From the NCBI GenBank assembly GCA_910584485.1, contig CAJUAV010000004.1, positions 110,784-174,783 of the forward strand: a DNA stretch of 64,000 nucleotides. The letters are read 5' to 3'. Shown here piece by piece: positions 18,519 to 26,447 of this stretch (its first letter is position 1; every line of letters begins with the position of its first letter). The position numbers and the translations under genes were made by a program. Under the pieces are notes generated by a model. The model was not told where the DNA came from. It did no database searches and was given only the letters and a program-made list of their open reading frames with translations. This DNA is from an uncultured Alistipes sp. (GTDB taxonomy: Bacteria > Bacteroidota > Bacteroidia > Bacteroidales > Rikenellaceae).

Positions 18519-19187
18519 TTATTCGCGGTTGAGACGCTCCTGGTCGCGCAGAAATTCGTCGGGCGTCAGGGCGCGCGGCGTGATGCGGATGCGGTAGAGG
18601 TCCCCCTTGAACCAGCAGACCTTGTTCTGGCGCACGCCGACCGAGGTGATCCCTTCGGTGGCGGGGCGGTAGGGCATCTCGCCCGTGAGCTGCTGCACGC
18701 CGTCGACGTAGTTCGTGGCGCGGCCGTCGGCGACGACCAGCGCGAGGTTGTACCAGCGGTCGGCGGGGTGGCACAGCATCGAGTCGATCAGCGTCAGGTC
18801 GGCCTGCGGGTCGAGGCGGCGGATGAAGTTGTCGAGGTACCACGTGCCGTCGGGCTTGACGCGCGTTTCGAACATGATGCGCTCGCCGCGCAGCGTGCCC
18901 ATGTGCAGGAAGCGCTGCTCGAAGGGGGCGGTGCCGTCCTGGCGGAAAATCACCTCCACGGTCAGCTCCTCCAGCCCGCGCAGCGGGTTGTCGGCGAGGA
19001 AGAAGGCGTCGTGCGTGCCGTCGAAGCGGACCGCCTTGCCCAGCGGGGTGTCGATCGTGCGGGGGGCGCCCAGGATGCTGTCGACCTGCGGCAGCTCGGC
19101 GACGAGCCAGTCCGCGGCCTGCTCCGCGGGTGCGGGCGCCGTGCAGGAGGCCAGCAGCAGGGCGGCGCCGAGAAGAAGATGTTTCAT
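18519..19187 (-). CDS. LamG/concanavalin A-like lipoprotein
   Basis: 222 residues from the ATG at 19187; the longer reading to 19277 lacks a signal sequence at its start. The lipobox is LLLASCTAP (Cys near residue 15). The remainder is a single jelly-roll of the LamG/laminin-G-like kind (GKAVRFDGTHDAFFLADNP, ELTVEVIFRQDG, WYNLALVVADGRATNYVDG, YRIRITPRALTPDEFL). Such domains bind glycans or accompany glycan-active proteins. It is convergent with the PUL operon and probably a surface glycan-binding accessory (inference). Confidence 0.82.
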   Translation of the reverse strand: MKHLLLGAALLLASCTAPAPAEQAADWLVAELPQVDSILGAPRTIDTPLGKAVRFDGTHDAFFLADNPLRGLEELTVEVIFRQDGTAPFEQRFLHMGTLRGERIMFETRVKPDGTWYLDNFIRRLDPQADLTLIDSMLCHPADRWYNLALVVADGRATNYVDGVQQLTGEMPYRPATEGITSVGVRQNKVCWFKGDLYRIRITPRALTPDEFLRDQERLNRE

Positions 19188-19260
19188 GAAAAAAAAAGAG
19201 ATATAAAGGGTTAGGTATGAATTCCGTGACAACTGATGTCCTCTGTGTAATACGGGTAAG

Positions 19261-19749
19261 TCATTTCTTGCTCGCAAGCTCTATTGCCTCCTTACCGGTC
19301 AGGTGTTCGATATCGAGCCGGAGCATCAGCAGGTGCGACAGCCCTTTTTCCAACTCTTCTTGCAGTCCGGCTTCGTCGCCGGGGTTGTATCTGGCGCCCA
19401 ACAAGGATGCCGCATACCTGCACTCATCCTCCGATTCGATGATTCGGATTCTTCCGAAAGCGATGACGCTTCGGAAATAGGTGGTAAACTCGGACGGATG
19501 GACCTCGTCGGCGGCAATGACACAGAACGACGCTTTGTCATGCCCCTTGACGGCATCTACCTTATGACCCGTTTTGGCGCTATGAAAATATAGCTTGCCG
19601 TCGGCATATACATAACTGATCGGAACGGCATACGGATATCCGTTATCTCCGAGCAGGGCGAGTGTGCCGGAGGTCGCCATGGACAATATGGCGTCGCATT
19701 CCGGTCTTGTGAGTTGTTGGCGAGAACGCCGCATGCTGCGAAATACCAT
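19261..19749 (-). CDS. Pyridoxamine 5'-phosphate oxidase-fold flavoprotein, Nim-like
   Basis: 162 residues of the split-barrel FMN-binding family related to nitroimidazole-resistance (Nim) proteins. Seen: MRRSRQQLTRPECDAIL at the N-terminus, the core GTLALLGDNGYPYAVPISYVY, and HSAKTGHKVDAVKGHDKASF, where Nim proteins carry a conserved His. Family members reduce nitroimidazoles or act as general flavin reductases; resistance is not demonstrated here. It follows the SMR gene with only 3 bp between them, so the two form a transcription unit. Base composition is clearly lower in G+C than both flanks, suggesting acquisition. Confidence 0.85.
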   Translation of the reverse strand: MVFRSMRRSRQQLTRPECDAILSMATSGTLALLGDNGYPYAVPISYVYADGKLYFHSAKTGHKVDAVKGHDKASFCVIAADEVHPSEFTTYFRSVIAFGRIRIIESEDECRYAASLLGARYNPGDEAGLQEELEKGLSHLLMLRLDIEHLTGKEAIELASKK

Positions 19750-19752
19750 GGC

Positions 19753-20076
19753 TTATGATACGGTTTTAAGTCCGATAACGGATGATATGAGCGTAAAGCT
19801 GAAAAACAACCGCCAAAAGGTTGCAGGTTCGTGGAAAATGAGGATTCCTGCCAAAACCGTCCCGACAGCTCCGATACCGGTCCATACGGCATAGGCAGTT
19901 CCTATCGGCAGGCTTTGGCCGGCTTTTGCAAGCAATCCCATGCTTAAGCCTGCAAACACGAGGAATCCGGCAATCCGGCCCCACCATGCGAGACCTTCGA
20001 CGGATTTTGCCCTTCCGAGGCAGTAGGTAAAACCGACCTCGCAGAAGCCGGCAACCATCAGAATGATCCGATTCAT
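19753..20076 (-). CDS. Small multidrug resistance (SMR) exporter, SugE/Gdx-like
   Basis: 107-residue inner-membrane protein with four helices, the normal SMR size; the start is MNRIILMVAGFCEVG at 20076, not the upstream ATG at 20130. The essential acidic residue is E13 in GFCEVGFTY, and the family signature is GTAYAVWTGIGAVGT. The sequence is closer to SugE/Gdx (guanidinium export) than EmrE, judged from TAYAVWTGIG followed by ILIFHE. A possible -7 box TAACTTCG on the minus strand lies at 20138-20145. It forms an A+T-richer two-gene cassette with the Nim-like gene. Confidence 0.9.
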   Translation of the reverse strand: MNRIILMVAGFCEVGFTYCLGRAKSVEGLAWWGRIAGFLVFAGLSMGLLAKAGQSLPIGTAYAVWTGIGAVGTVLAGILIFHEPATFWRLFFSFTLISSVIGLKTVS

Positions 20077-20263
20077 ACCTGAATCCGAACCTGTTCGAGG
20101 GCTGCGAGAATGTTCGGCGACTCCTTCCAAGGCACTGCGAAGTTACGAAAAATCGGTAAAATGCGGGTGCTTTTCGCAAGAAAACGGCTGAACGGCCCGC
20201 TTATTTGCAGTCTCTTCTTCCTCCCGGGCGGCATCGCCGAACCGCCGCGTGCCGCCTGCGCGG

Positions 20264-21481
20264 TTACGGCAGCTCCTGCTGCACCTCGTCCAGCGCCCGA
20301 CGGATCAGGGCGGCGCTGTCGCGAATCTCCTCTTCGGTGATGACCAGCGGCGGCGAAATGCGGAAAGCCGTGTCGCAGAACAGGAACCAGTCGCTCAAAA
20401 TGCCGAGCTCCTTGAAGCGCTCCATGATGCGGTAGAGGCGGTCCGAGCGTCCCAGCTCGACCGCCAGCAGCAGCCCCGCGCGGCGGATCTCCCGTACGGC
20501 GGGGTGGTCGTGCAGCAGCGCTTCGTAAAGCGCGCCCTTTCGTTCGACCGTCTCGACGACGCGGTGTTCGAGGAGGTAGTCGAGGGCCGCCAGCCCCGCC
20601 GCGCAGCAGACGGGATGGCCCCCGAAGGTGGTGATATGGCCCAGCGTCGGGTTGCTTCGGAGGGTGTCCATCAGCGCGTGGCTCGCGGCGAAGGCGCCCA
20701 GCGGCATGCCGCCGCCGAAGGCCTTGGCCAGGCAGACGATGTCGGCCGTGACGCCGTAGCGCTGCATGGCGAACATCGCCCCCGTGCGTCCCAGGCCGGT
20801 CTGGATCTCGTCGAAGACGAGCAGCGCCCCCACCTCGTCGCAGCGGCGTCGCAGCGCTTCGAGGTATCCCGCGGCGGGCGGGCGCACCCCCGCCTCGCCC
20901 TGCACGGGTTCGGCCAGCACGGCGGCCGTGCGGTGCGTGATGCGTTCGAGGGCGGCGAAATCGTTGAATTCGATCGCCTGCGTGTCGGGCAGCAGCGGGC
21001 GGAAGGCGCTTTTCCACTCCTCGCCCTCGGGTGCCCCCATCATGCTCATCGCGCCGTGCGTCGAACCGTGGTAGGCGCGGCGCATCGAGACGAGCTCCGT
21101 GCGCCCCGTGACGCGCTTGGCCAGCTTCAGAGCCCCTTCGACCGCCTCGGCGCCCGAGTTGACGAAATAGACGCTCTCGAAGCCCGCGGGGAGCTGCTCG
21201 ACGATCTTCGCCGCGTAGCGCACCTGCGGCGCCTCGACCAGCTCGCCGTAGACCATCACGTGCATGTATCGGGCGGCCTGCTCCTGCACGGCCCGCACGA
21301 CCGCGGGGTTGGCGTGGCCGACGTTGCTCACGGAGACCCCCGCCACGAGGTCGTAGTAGCGTTTCCCCTCGGGGGTGTAGAAAAAGACCCCTTCGGCCCG
21401 CTCGACTCCGACGAGCATCGGCGAAGGCGAGGTCTGGGCCACGCGGGCCAGGAATTGTTTGCGCAGAATATCGGGTTTCAT
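20264..21481 (-). CDS. Class III PLP-dependent aminotransferase
   Basis: 405 residues, fold type I, like acetylornithine, ornithine and 4-aminobutyrate aminotransferases. Seen: YFVNSGAEAVEGALKLA (cofactor phosphate site), AYHGSTHGA, LLVFDEIQTGLGRTG (Asp contacting the pyridine nitrogen) and CLAKAFGGGMPLGA, where the Lys forms the Schiff base. Substrate cannot be fixed; no arginine or biotin genes are adjacent. It overlaps the upstream methyltransferase gene by 4 bp and ends the leftward operon cvpA-like, rsgA, trmH-like, aminotransferase. Confidence 0.92.
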   Translation of the reverse strand: MKPDILRKQFLARVAQTSPSPMLVGVERAEGVFFYTPEGKRYYDLVAGVSVSNVGHANPAVVRAVQEQAARYMHVMVYGELVEAPQVRYAAKIVEQLPAGFESVYFVNSGAEAVEGALKLAKRVTGRTELVSMRRAYHGSTHGAMSMMGAPEGEEWKSAFRPLLPDTQAIEFNDFAALERITHRTAAVLAEPVQGEAGVRPPAAGYLEALRRRCDEVGALLVFDEIQTGLGRTGAMFAMQRYGVTADIVCLAKAFGGGMPLGAFAASHALMDTLRSNPTLGHITTFGGHPVCCAAGLAALDYLLEHRVVETVERKGALYEALLHDHPAVREIRRAGLLLAVELGRSDRLYRIMERFKELGILSDWFLFCDTAFRISPPLVITEEEIRDSAALIRRALDEVQQELP

Positions 21482-22263
21482 CGTGAAGCGAGTTTACGTT
21501 CGAGGATACGGTCTGCGTCGCGGACGCTCTGTCGGACCCATTCGTAGAGCAGCCGCGTCTGCTCCTCCTCCGAGAGCTGCCAGCTCCCGACCTGCTCGCG
21601 CACGCGCTGCGAAAGCTGGTAGAGGAGGATCGCCGCCGAGGCCGAGACGTTCAGGCTCTCGACCATGCCGCACATCGGAATGCGCAGGTACTCGTCGGCG
21701 GCCGCCAGCGCCTCGTCCGAGATGCCCGCATGTTCGGTGCCGAAGATCAGGGCGAAGGGGCCGCGGGCGACGTCGAAGGTCTCGGGCGTGCAGCTCTCGC
21801 GGTGGGGCGTCGTGGCGACGAGGCGGTAGCCCGCCGCCTTGAGCGCCGCGAGGGCCTCGGAGGTCGAATCGTGGCGCACGCGCTCGATCCAGCGGTCCGA
21901 ACCGCGCGAAATGTTGCGCGACGGATCGAACGGACAGCGCGTCTCGACGGTGTGGATGCGCTGCACGCCGAAGGCTTCGGCGTGGCGGATGAGCGCCGCG
22001 GCGTTGTGCGGGTGGAAGGTGTTTTCGGTCAGCAGCGTGAGGTAGTGCGTGCGCGCCGCGACCGTGCGGCGGAAGAGCTCGAACCGCTCTTCGGTCATGA
22101 ACTCCGCCAGCAGCGCGGTCCGTTCGCGATACCATGCCGTTTCGTGCGGCGCGTCGGGCGCGTCGGGTGCCTCGGGCGTGTCGGCCGCTTTGGCTGCGGG
22201 AGGCGGCGTTTCGGAGGCCGCGGGATGCAGCGCTTCGGCTGCGGGATTATCGGTATTTTTCAT
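21478..22263 (-). CDS. TrmH/SpoU-family RNA 2'-O-methyltransferase
   Basis: 261 residues of the SPOUT superfamily, transferring methyl from SAM to a ribose 2'-OH in tRNA or rRNA. The three family motifs are present: NTFHPHNAAALIRHAEAFG, FALIFGTEHAGIS and IPMCGMVESLNVSASAAI. The layout resembles TrmH (tRNA Gm18). The first 45 residues are an Ala/Pro-rich tail outside the domain, containing a 9-bp DNA repeat (22151-22186). The start overlaps the end of rsgA by 17 bp, so a start further inside cannot be excluded. Confidence 0.92.
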   Translation of the reverse strand: MKNTDNPAAEALHPAASETPPPAAKAADTPEAPDAPDAPHETAWYRERTALLAEFMTEERFELFRRTVAARTHYLTLLTENTFHPHNAAALIRHAEAFGVQRIHTVETRCPFDPSRNISRGSDRWIERVRHDSTSEALAALKAAGYRLVATTPHRESCTPETFDVARGPFALIFGTEHAGISDEALAAADEYLRIPMCGMVESLNVSASAAILLYQLSQRVREQVGSWQLSEEEQTRLLYEWVRQSVRDADRILERKLASR

Positions 22264-23170
22264 CGTCGTCCATCATTTTGAGGTAACTTTCGTAGCGCTC
22301 GGCGGCGATTTCGCCCGCCTCCACGGCCGCTGCCACGGCGCACCCCGGTTCGTGCGTGTGGGTGCAGTTGTAGAAACGGCAGTCGCGGCCGCAGCGCATC
22401 ATCTCGGGGAAATAGTGCCACAGCTCGGCATGCTCGATGTCGATCAGTCCGAAGCCCTTGATGCCCGGCGTGTCGATCACGGCGCCCCCTTCGGCCAGCG
22501 GATACATCGTCGAAAAGGTGGTCGTGTGGCGCCCCTTGCGGTGGCTGTCGGAGATTTCGCCCGTGCGGATGTCGAGCGAGGGATCGATCCGCTGCACGAG
22601 GGTCGACTTGCCGATGCCCGAGTTGCCCGACAGGAGCGTCGTGCCCGTCGCGAGCAGCTCGCGCACCGCCTCGATCCCCTCGCCCGTCTCGACCGAAACC
22701 CGCTCGACGCGGTAGCCGATCGGCTCGTAAACGGCCCGGAACGCCTCGACGGCGGCTTCGTCCTGCAGGTCGGCCTTCGACAGGAGGATCACGACGGGGA
22801 TCTTGTAGGCTTCGCAGGTGACCAGGAAGCGGTCGACGAACTCGGGCGGAGTCTCGGGCTGCCGCAGCGTGACCAGCAGCAGCGCGCGGTCGATGTTGGC
22901 CGCGATGATGTGCGACTCCTTCGAGAGGTTCGAGGCGCGGCGGATCACGTAGTTGCGGCGCGGCGCCACGTCGACGATCAGGTGGTCGCCCCGCTCGTCG
23001 GTCAGGCAGCGGACGGCGTCGCCCACCACCACGGGGTTCGTCGAGCGGACCCCCTTGAGGCGCAGGCGGCCGCGGATGCGGCAGGCGAGGCGTTCGCCCG
23101 CCTCGGTCCGAACCTCGTACCAGCTGCCCGTCGCACGGATCACCGTGCCCGAAAAGGTGCGTTCTTCCAT
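22247..23170 (-). CDS. rsgA: Ribosome small-subunit-dependent GTPase A
   Basis: 307-residue circularly permuted GTPase that checks late maturation of the 30S subunit. Order: OB domain (about 1-70), then the permuted G domain with G4 (LLSKADL), G1 (GNSGIGKSTL), and G3 (DTPGIKGFG), then the C-terminal zinc knuckle with CRFYNCTHTHEPGC. All expected motifs are intact. It lies 6 bp downstream of the CvpA-like gene and overlaps the following methyltransferase, fitting a ribosome and RNA maturation operon. Confidence 0.97.
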   Translation of the reverse strand: MEERTFSGTVIRATGSWYEVRTEAGERLACRIRGRLRLKGVRSTNPVVVGDAVRCLTDERGDHLIVDVAPRRNYVIRRASNLSKESHIIAANIDRALLLVTLRQPETPPEFVDRFLVTCEAYKIPVVILLSKADLQDEAAVEAFRAVYEPIGYRVERVSVETGEGIEAVRELLATGTTLLSGNSGIGKSTLVQRIDPSLDIRTGEISDSHRKGRHTTTFSTMYPLAEGGAVIDTPGIKGFGLIDIEHAELWHYFPEMMRCGRDCRFYNCTHTHEPGCAVAAAVEAGEIAAERYESYLKMMDDDEKYR

Positions 23171-23176
23171 GGCGAA

Positions 23177-23689
23177 TCAGTTCGAGGGGGCTTCGGTGCG
23201 ATAACGTTCGGCCTCTTCGGCGATGCGTTCGACGAAGGGGACGAGGCTGCGCGAGAGATTGCGCAAGGGGCGCCAGGCGACGGAGGTTTCGATCGTCTCG
23301 GCCGAAACGAGCTGCCGGTCGGCGTCGAAGCGGTCGACGGCGGCGCAGAGGGCGCCGAGCAGCAGGAGCCATTTGAGGATCGAGACGACGATGCCCAGCA
23401 CCGTGTCGAGGGGGCCGAAGCCCGCGAAGCGGAAGAGGCCGCGCACGAGGCGGCCCAGGATCGAGACGGCGAGCACGACGACCACCAGCACGGTGGCGAA
23501 GCCTGCCGCGGGGGCGTAGGCCGATTCGATGCCGAGCCGCTGGCCGACGGCGCCGCCGAAGCGGGCGGCGAGCCAGATGGCGGCGACGAGGGCCGCCAGC
23601 GAGCAGATCTGAAGGATGAAGCCGCGGCGCCAGCCGTTCCAGACGGCGACGGCCAGTGCCAGGCAGACGAGCAGGTCGATGAGGTTCAT
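23177..23689 (-). CDS. CvpA-family inner-membrane protein
   Basis: 170 residues with four predicted membrane segments (start MNLIDLLVCLALAVAVWNG; later TVLVVVVLAVSILGRLV), matching the colicin V production protein family; GWRRGFILQICSL is the typical conserved loop. Molecular function in Bacteroidetes is not established. First gene of the leftward operon with rsgA; TACCTTCG on the minus strand (23709-23716), one mismatch from the -7 consensus, lies 20 bp upstream of the start. Confidence 0.88.
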   Translation of the reverse strand: MNLIDLLVCLALAVAVWNGWRRGFILQICSLAALVAAIWLAARFGGAVGQRLGIESAYAPAAGFATVLVVVVLAVSILGRLVRGLFRFAGFGPLDTVLGIVVSILKWLLLLGALCAAVDRFDADRQLVSAETIETSVAWRPLRNLSRSLVPFVERIAEEAERYRTEAPSN

Positions 23690-23748
23690 AAAGTCGTTTG
23701 TTCGGGACCGAAGGTACGAAAAAAGAGCGGGAAACGATTTTTGCGGAA

Positions 23749-24600
23749 CTACCCCTCTTCGGCGAAGCGTTTCAGCAGGGCGATCTCCTCCGCCCAGCGG
23801 CTTTCGTCGGGCGTTTCGAGGATGAGCGGAATGCCCTCGAAGCGCTCATCGGCGAGCACGTAGCGGAAGCAGTCGAGCCCGATCGTCCCCTCGCCGAGCG
23901 GCGCGTGGCGGTCGACGCGGCTGCCGCAGGGCTTCAGGGCGTCGTTGAGGTGCATGCCCCGCAGGAATTCGAAGCCTACCGTGCGGTCGAAGGCCTCGAA
24001 GGTGCGGGCGCAGGCCTCGGCCGTCGAGAGGTCGTACCCCGCGGCGAAGGCGTGGCAGGTGTCGATGCAGACGCCCACGCGCGAACGATCCTCGACGCGG
24101 TCGATGATGTAGCGCAGCTGCTCGAAGCGGTAGCCGAGGTTCGAACCCTGCCCCGCGGTGTTCTCGATGACGGCCGTCACCCCCTGCGTCGCGGCCAGCG
24201 CGCGGTTGATGCTCGCGGCGATGCGGTCGAGCGACGCCTCCTCGGTGATGGTCCGCAGGTGGCTCCCGGGGTGGAAGTTGAGGCGGTCGAGCCCCAGCAG
24301 CTCGCAGCGCTTCATCTCCTCGTCGAAGGCGCGGCGCGACTTTTCGAGCGCCTCGTCGTCGGGGTGGCCGAGGTTGATGAGGTACGAATCGTGCGGCAGG
24401 ATGGCCGAAGCGGCGTACCCCGCCTCGTCGCAGGCGCGGCGGAAGGCGTCGATCTGCGCCGCCGTGAGGGGTGCGGCGCTCCACTGCCGCTGGTTTTTCG
24501 TGAAGAGGGCGAAGCCCGTGGCGCCGAGGGCGCGGGCATTGCGCGGGGCGTTCTCCAGACCGCCCGAAGCGCTGACGTGTGCTCCGATGAAGTGTGTCAT
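23749..24600 (-). CDS. nfo: Deoxyribonuclease IV (AP endonuclease)
   Basis: 283-residue zinc-dependent endonuclease cleaving 5' to abasic sites in base excision repair, same length as E. coli Nfo. The TIM-barrel metal-ligand motifs are visible: FHPGSH, VCIDTCHAFAAGYDL, HLNDALKPCGSRVDRHAPLG and LILETP. The N-terminus (FIGAHVSASGGLENAP) is the usual one. It is not in a tight operon: 65 bp separate it from the AraC gene upstream on the same strand. Confidence 0.97.
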   Translation of the reverse strand: MTHFIGAHVSASGGLENAPRNARALGATGFALFTKNQRQWSAAPLTAAQIDAFRRACDEAGYAASAILPHDSYLINLGHPDDEALEKSRRAFDEEMKRCELLGLDRLNFHPGSHLRTITEEASLDRIAASINRALAATQGVTAVIENTAGQGSNLGYRFEQLRYIIDRVEDRSRVGVCIDTCHAFAAGYDLSTAEACARTFEAFDRTVGFEFLRGMHLNDALKPCGSRVDRHAPLGEGTIGLDCFRYVLADERFEGIPLILETPDESRWAEEIALLKRFAEEG

Positions 24601-24665
24601 GTGTTTGTCGGTCGTTTCGGCGGGTGCGGGATCGGGCGGCCGGGGCCGCGGAACCGCTGCCGCGC

Positions 24666-25568
24666 CTACTTATGTTTATAGCGCGAGGGCGACTCGCCCG
24701 TGTGCTGCTTGAAATATTTGCCGAAGAACGACTGCGTCGAAAAGTGCAGCGCCTCGGCGATTTCGCGGATGCTCTTGCCCGAGTATTTGAGCAACGTCTT
24801 CGCCTCGAGGATCACCGCCTCGTCGATCCAGCGGGCGGCGGTCTTGCCGCTCACCTCCTTGATCGCCGCCGAGAAGTATTTGGGCGTCAGGCCGAGCCGG
24901 TCGGCGTAGAAGCCGACGTTGCGCTCCGAACGGCAGTGCTGTTCGAGCAGCGCCATGAACTCGTCGAAGATCACCTCGCAGCGCCCCTGCTTGGCGGGCT
25001 GCTCCTGGCTGCGGCTGTTGATTTCGGCGATCAGGTAGAAGGCCGTCGTGAAGAGCGAACGCACCATCTCGTGCAGGTAGCGCTGCTTGCCGCTGTGCAT
25101 GAGCTTCTTCATGAGCTGGAAGAGCTGCAGGATCTCGGCCGTCTCCTCCCGCGTCACCTTCAGCACGGGCGACTTGCGGAAGAGCATGTAGATCGGCAGC
25201 GAGGTCGAGAGCCCCACCTGGATGTCGTTGATGAACGAGCGCGAGTAGGCCAGCATGTAGCCCGTGGCGTTGGCCGTGATGCGCTCGGTGCGGATGATCG
25301 ATTCGGGGCTGAAGAAGACGATCGATCCCGGGCGGATCGTGTAGCTCTTCAGGTTGATCTGCAGCGTCGCCTCGCCCGTCATCATGATGATGACCGCCGA
25401 GCCGTCGATCGATTTCGAGGCGTGTTCGGTGGGGTTCGTCTCGGCCGTCAGCGCCGCGAAGGCGAGGTCGTCCGAGAAGTAGGAGACGTCGTGCAGGGCG
25501 CGTTTGATGCGCTGGATCGAGATCTTGTCGACCCGTCGGCTGCCCGGGGTGTAGGTGCGGAGTGCCAT
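24666..25568 (-). CDS. AraC-family transcriptional regulator
   Basis: 300 residues from the ATG at 25568; the longer reading to 26219 runs antiparallel in frame through the lipid-kinase gene and is artefactual. The N-terminal 150 residues look like a cupin-type sensor (VIIMMTGEATLQINLKSYTI). The C-terminal 100 residues carry the two AraC helix-turn-helix units (NVGFYADRLGLTPKYFSAAI and SIREIAEALHFSTQSFFGKY), ending in GESPSRYKHK. It is 14 bp downstream of the lipid kinase gene. Ligand and targets are unknown. Confidence 0.9.
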   Translation of the reverse strand: MALRTYTPGSRRVDKISIQRIKRALHDVSYFSDDLAFAALTAETNPTEHASKSIDGSAVIIMMTGEATLQINLKSYTIRPGSIVFFSPESIIRTERITANATGYMLAYSRSFINDIQVGLSTSLPIYMLFRKSPVLKVTREETAEILQLFQLMKKLMHSGKQRYLHEMVRSLFTTAFYLIAEINSRSQEQPAKQGRCEVIFDEFMALLEQHCRSERNVGFYADRLGLTPKYFSAAIKEVSGKTAARWIDEAVILEAKTLLKYSGKSIREIAEALHFSTQSFFGKYFKQHTGESPSRYKHK

Positions 25569-25582
25569 GGTGCGGATGCGGT

Positions 25583-26446
25583 TTAACGGTGCGGACCCTG
25601 CACGCGGAGCTCGCCCGCGAGGCAGCGGATCGAAAGCGGGAAGCGGGCCCCCTGCTGCCCGTCGACGTCGGTGGGTTCCTGCACCGCCGAGACGATTTCG
25701 ATCTGCCGCGCATGCAGGTGGCGGATCGCCCGCGGGCTGCCTCCCAGCAGGTAGCGCAGCATCGTCCAGCACGAGAAGAGCAGGTTGCGCTTTTCGAGCA
25801 GCAGGCAGTCGAAACAGCCGTCGGTGATCGAGGCGCGGCGCGCCAGGCGGAAGCCGCCTGCCGTCTCGCCGTTGAAGATGAGCGTGATGAGCGAGTTGAG
25901 GTCGATCCGCTCGCCGTCGGCCGTGATGTGCAGCGGAATGTCGTGCATGCGCCGCAGCTCCTTGACCCCCTCCATGAAATAGGCCAGTTTGCCGTAGCGG
26001 TGCTTGCGCCGGTCGGAGGTGCGCTGCGAGGTGGTCGTGAAGAGGCCGAAGGAGAAGATGTTGACGAAATAGAGGTCGTTGGCGCGCCCGCAGTCGATGC
26101 GCTCGATCGTCCCCTCGGCGATCTGGCGCGCCGCCTCGACGGGGTCCTTCGACATGCCGAGGGCCCCCGCGAAATCGTTGGCCGTGCCGGCGGGAATGAC
26201 GCCGATCGGCAGGTCGCACCCCGCCCGCTTGAGCGAGTTGACCAGGTAGTTCACCGAGCCGTCGCCGCCGGCGACGACCGCCAGATCGAACGGCGCATCC
26301 CCCGCGAAGGGGTTGTGCGCGAAATCGATCGCCCGCGGCTCGACGTCGTAGCCGTGCGCGCGGAAGATCGCCAGAATCGCCTCCTTGCGGCGTTCGATCC
26401 GGCCGCGGCCCGATCGGGGATTGTAGAGAAACAAGACGCGTTTCAT
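25583..26446 (-). CDS. Diacylglycerol/lipid kinase (YegS/BmrU family)
   Basis: 287 residues. The DAGK catalytic domain occupies the N-terminal half with VLFLYNPRSGRGRI, the nucleotide-binding VVAGGDGSVNYLVNSL and IPAGTANDFAGALG. The C-terminal beta-sandwich lobe follows (FNGETAGGFRLARRAS, LLEKRNLLF). Such enzymes phosphorylate diacylglycerol or related lipids at the inner membrane. It follows apbE with a 1-bp gap and precedes the AraC gene by 14 bp, so the three probably form one transcription unit. Confidence 0.92.
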   Translation of the reverse strand: MKRVLFLYNPRSGRGRIERRKEAILAIFRAHGYDVEPRAIDFAHNPFAGDAPFDLAVVAGGDGSVNYLVNSLKRAGCDLPIGVIPAGTANDFAGALGMSKDPVEAARQIAEGTIERIDCGRANDLYFVNIFSFGLFTTTSQRTSDRRKHRYGKLAYFMEGVKELRRMHDIPLHITADGERIDLNSLITLIFNGETAGGFRLARRASITDGCFDCLLLEKRNLLFSCWTMLRYLLGGSPRAIRHLHARQIEIVSAVQEPTDVDGQQGARFPLSIRCLAGELRVQGPHR

Positions 26447-26447
26447 G

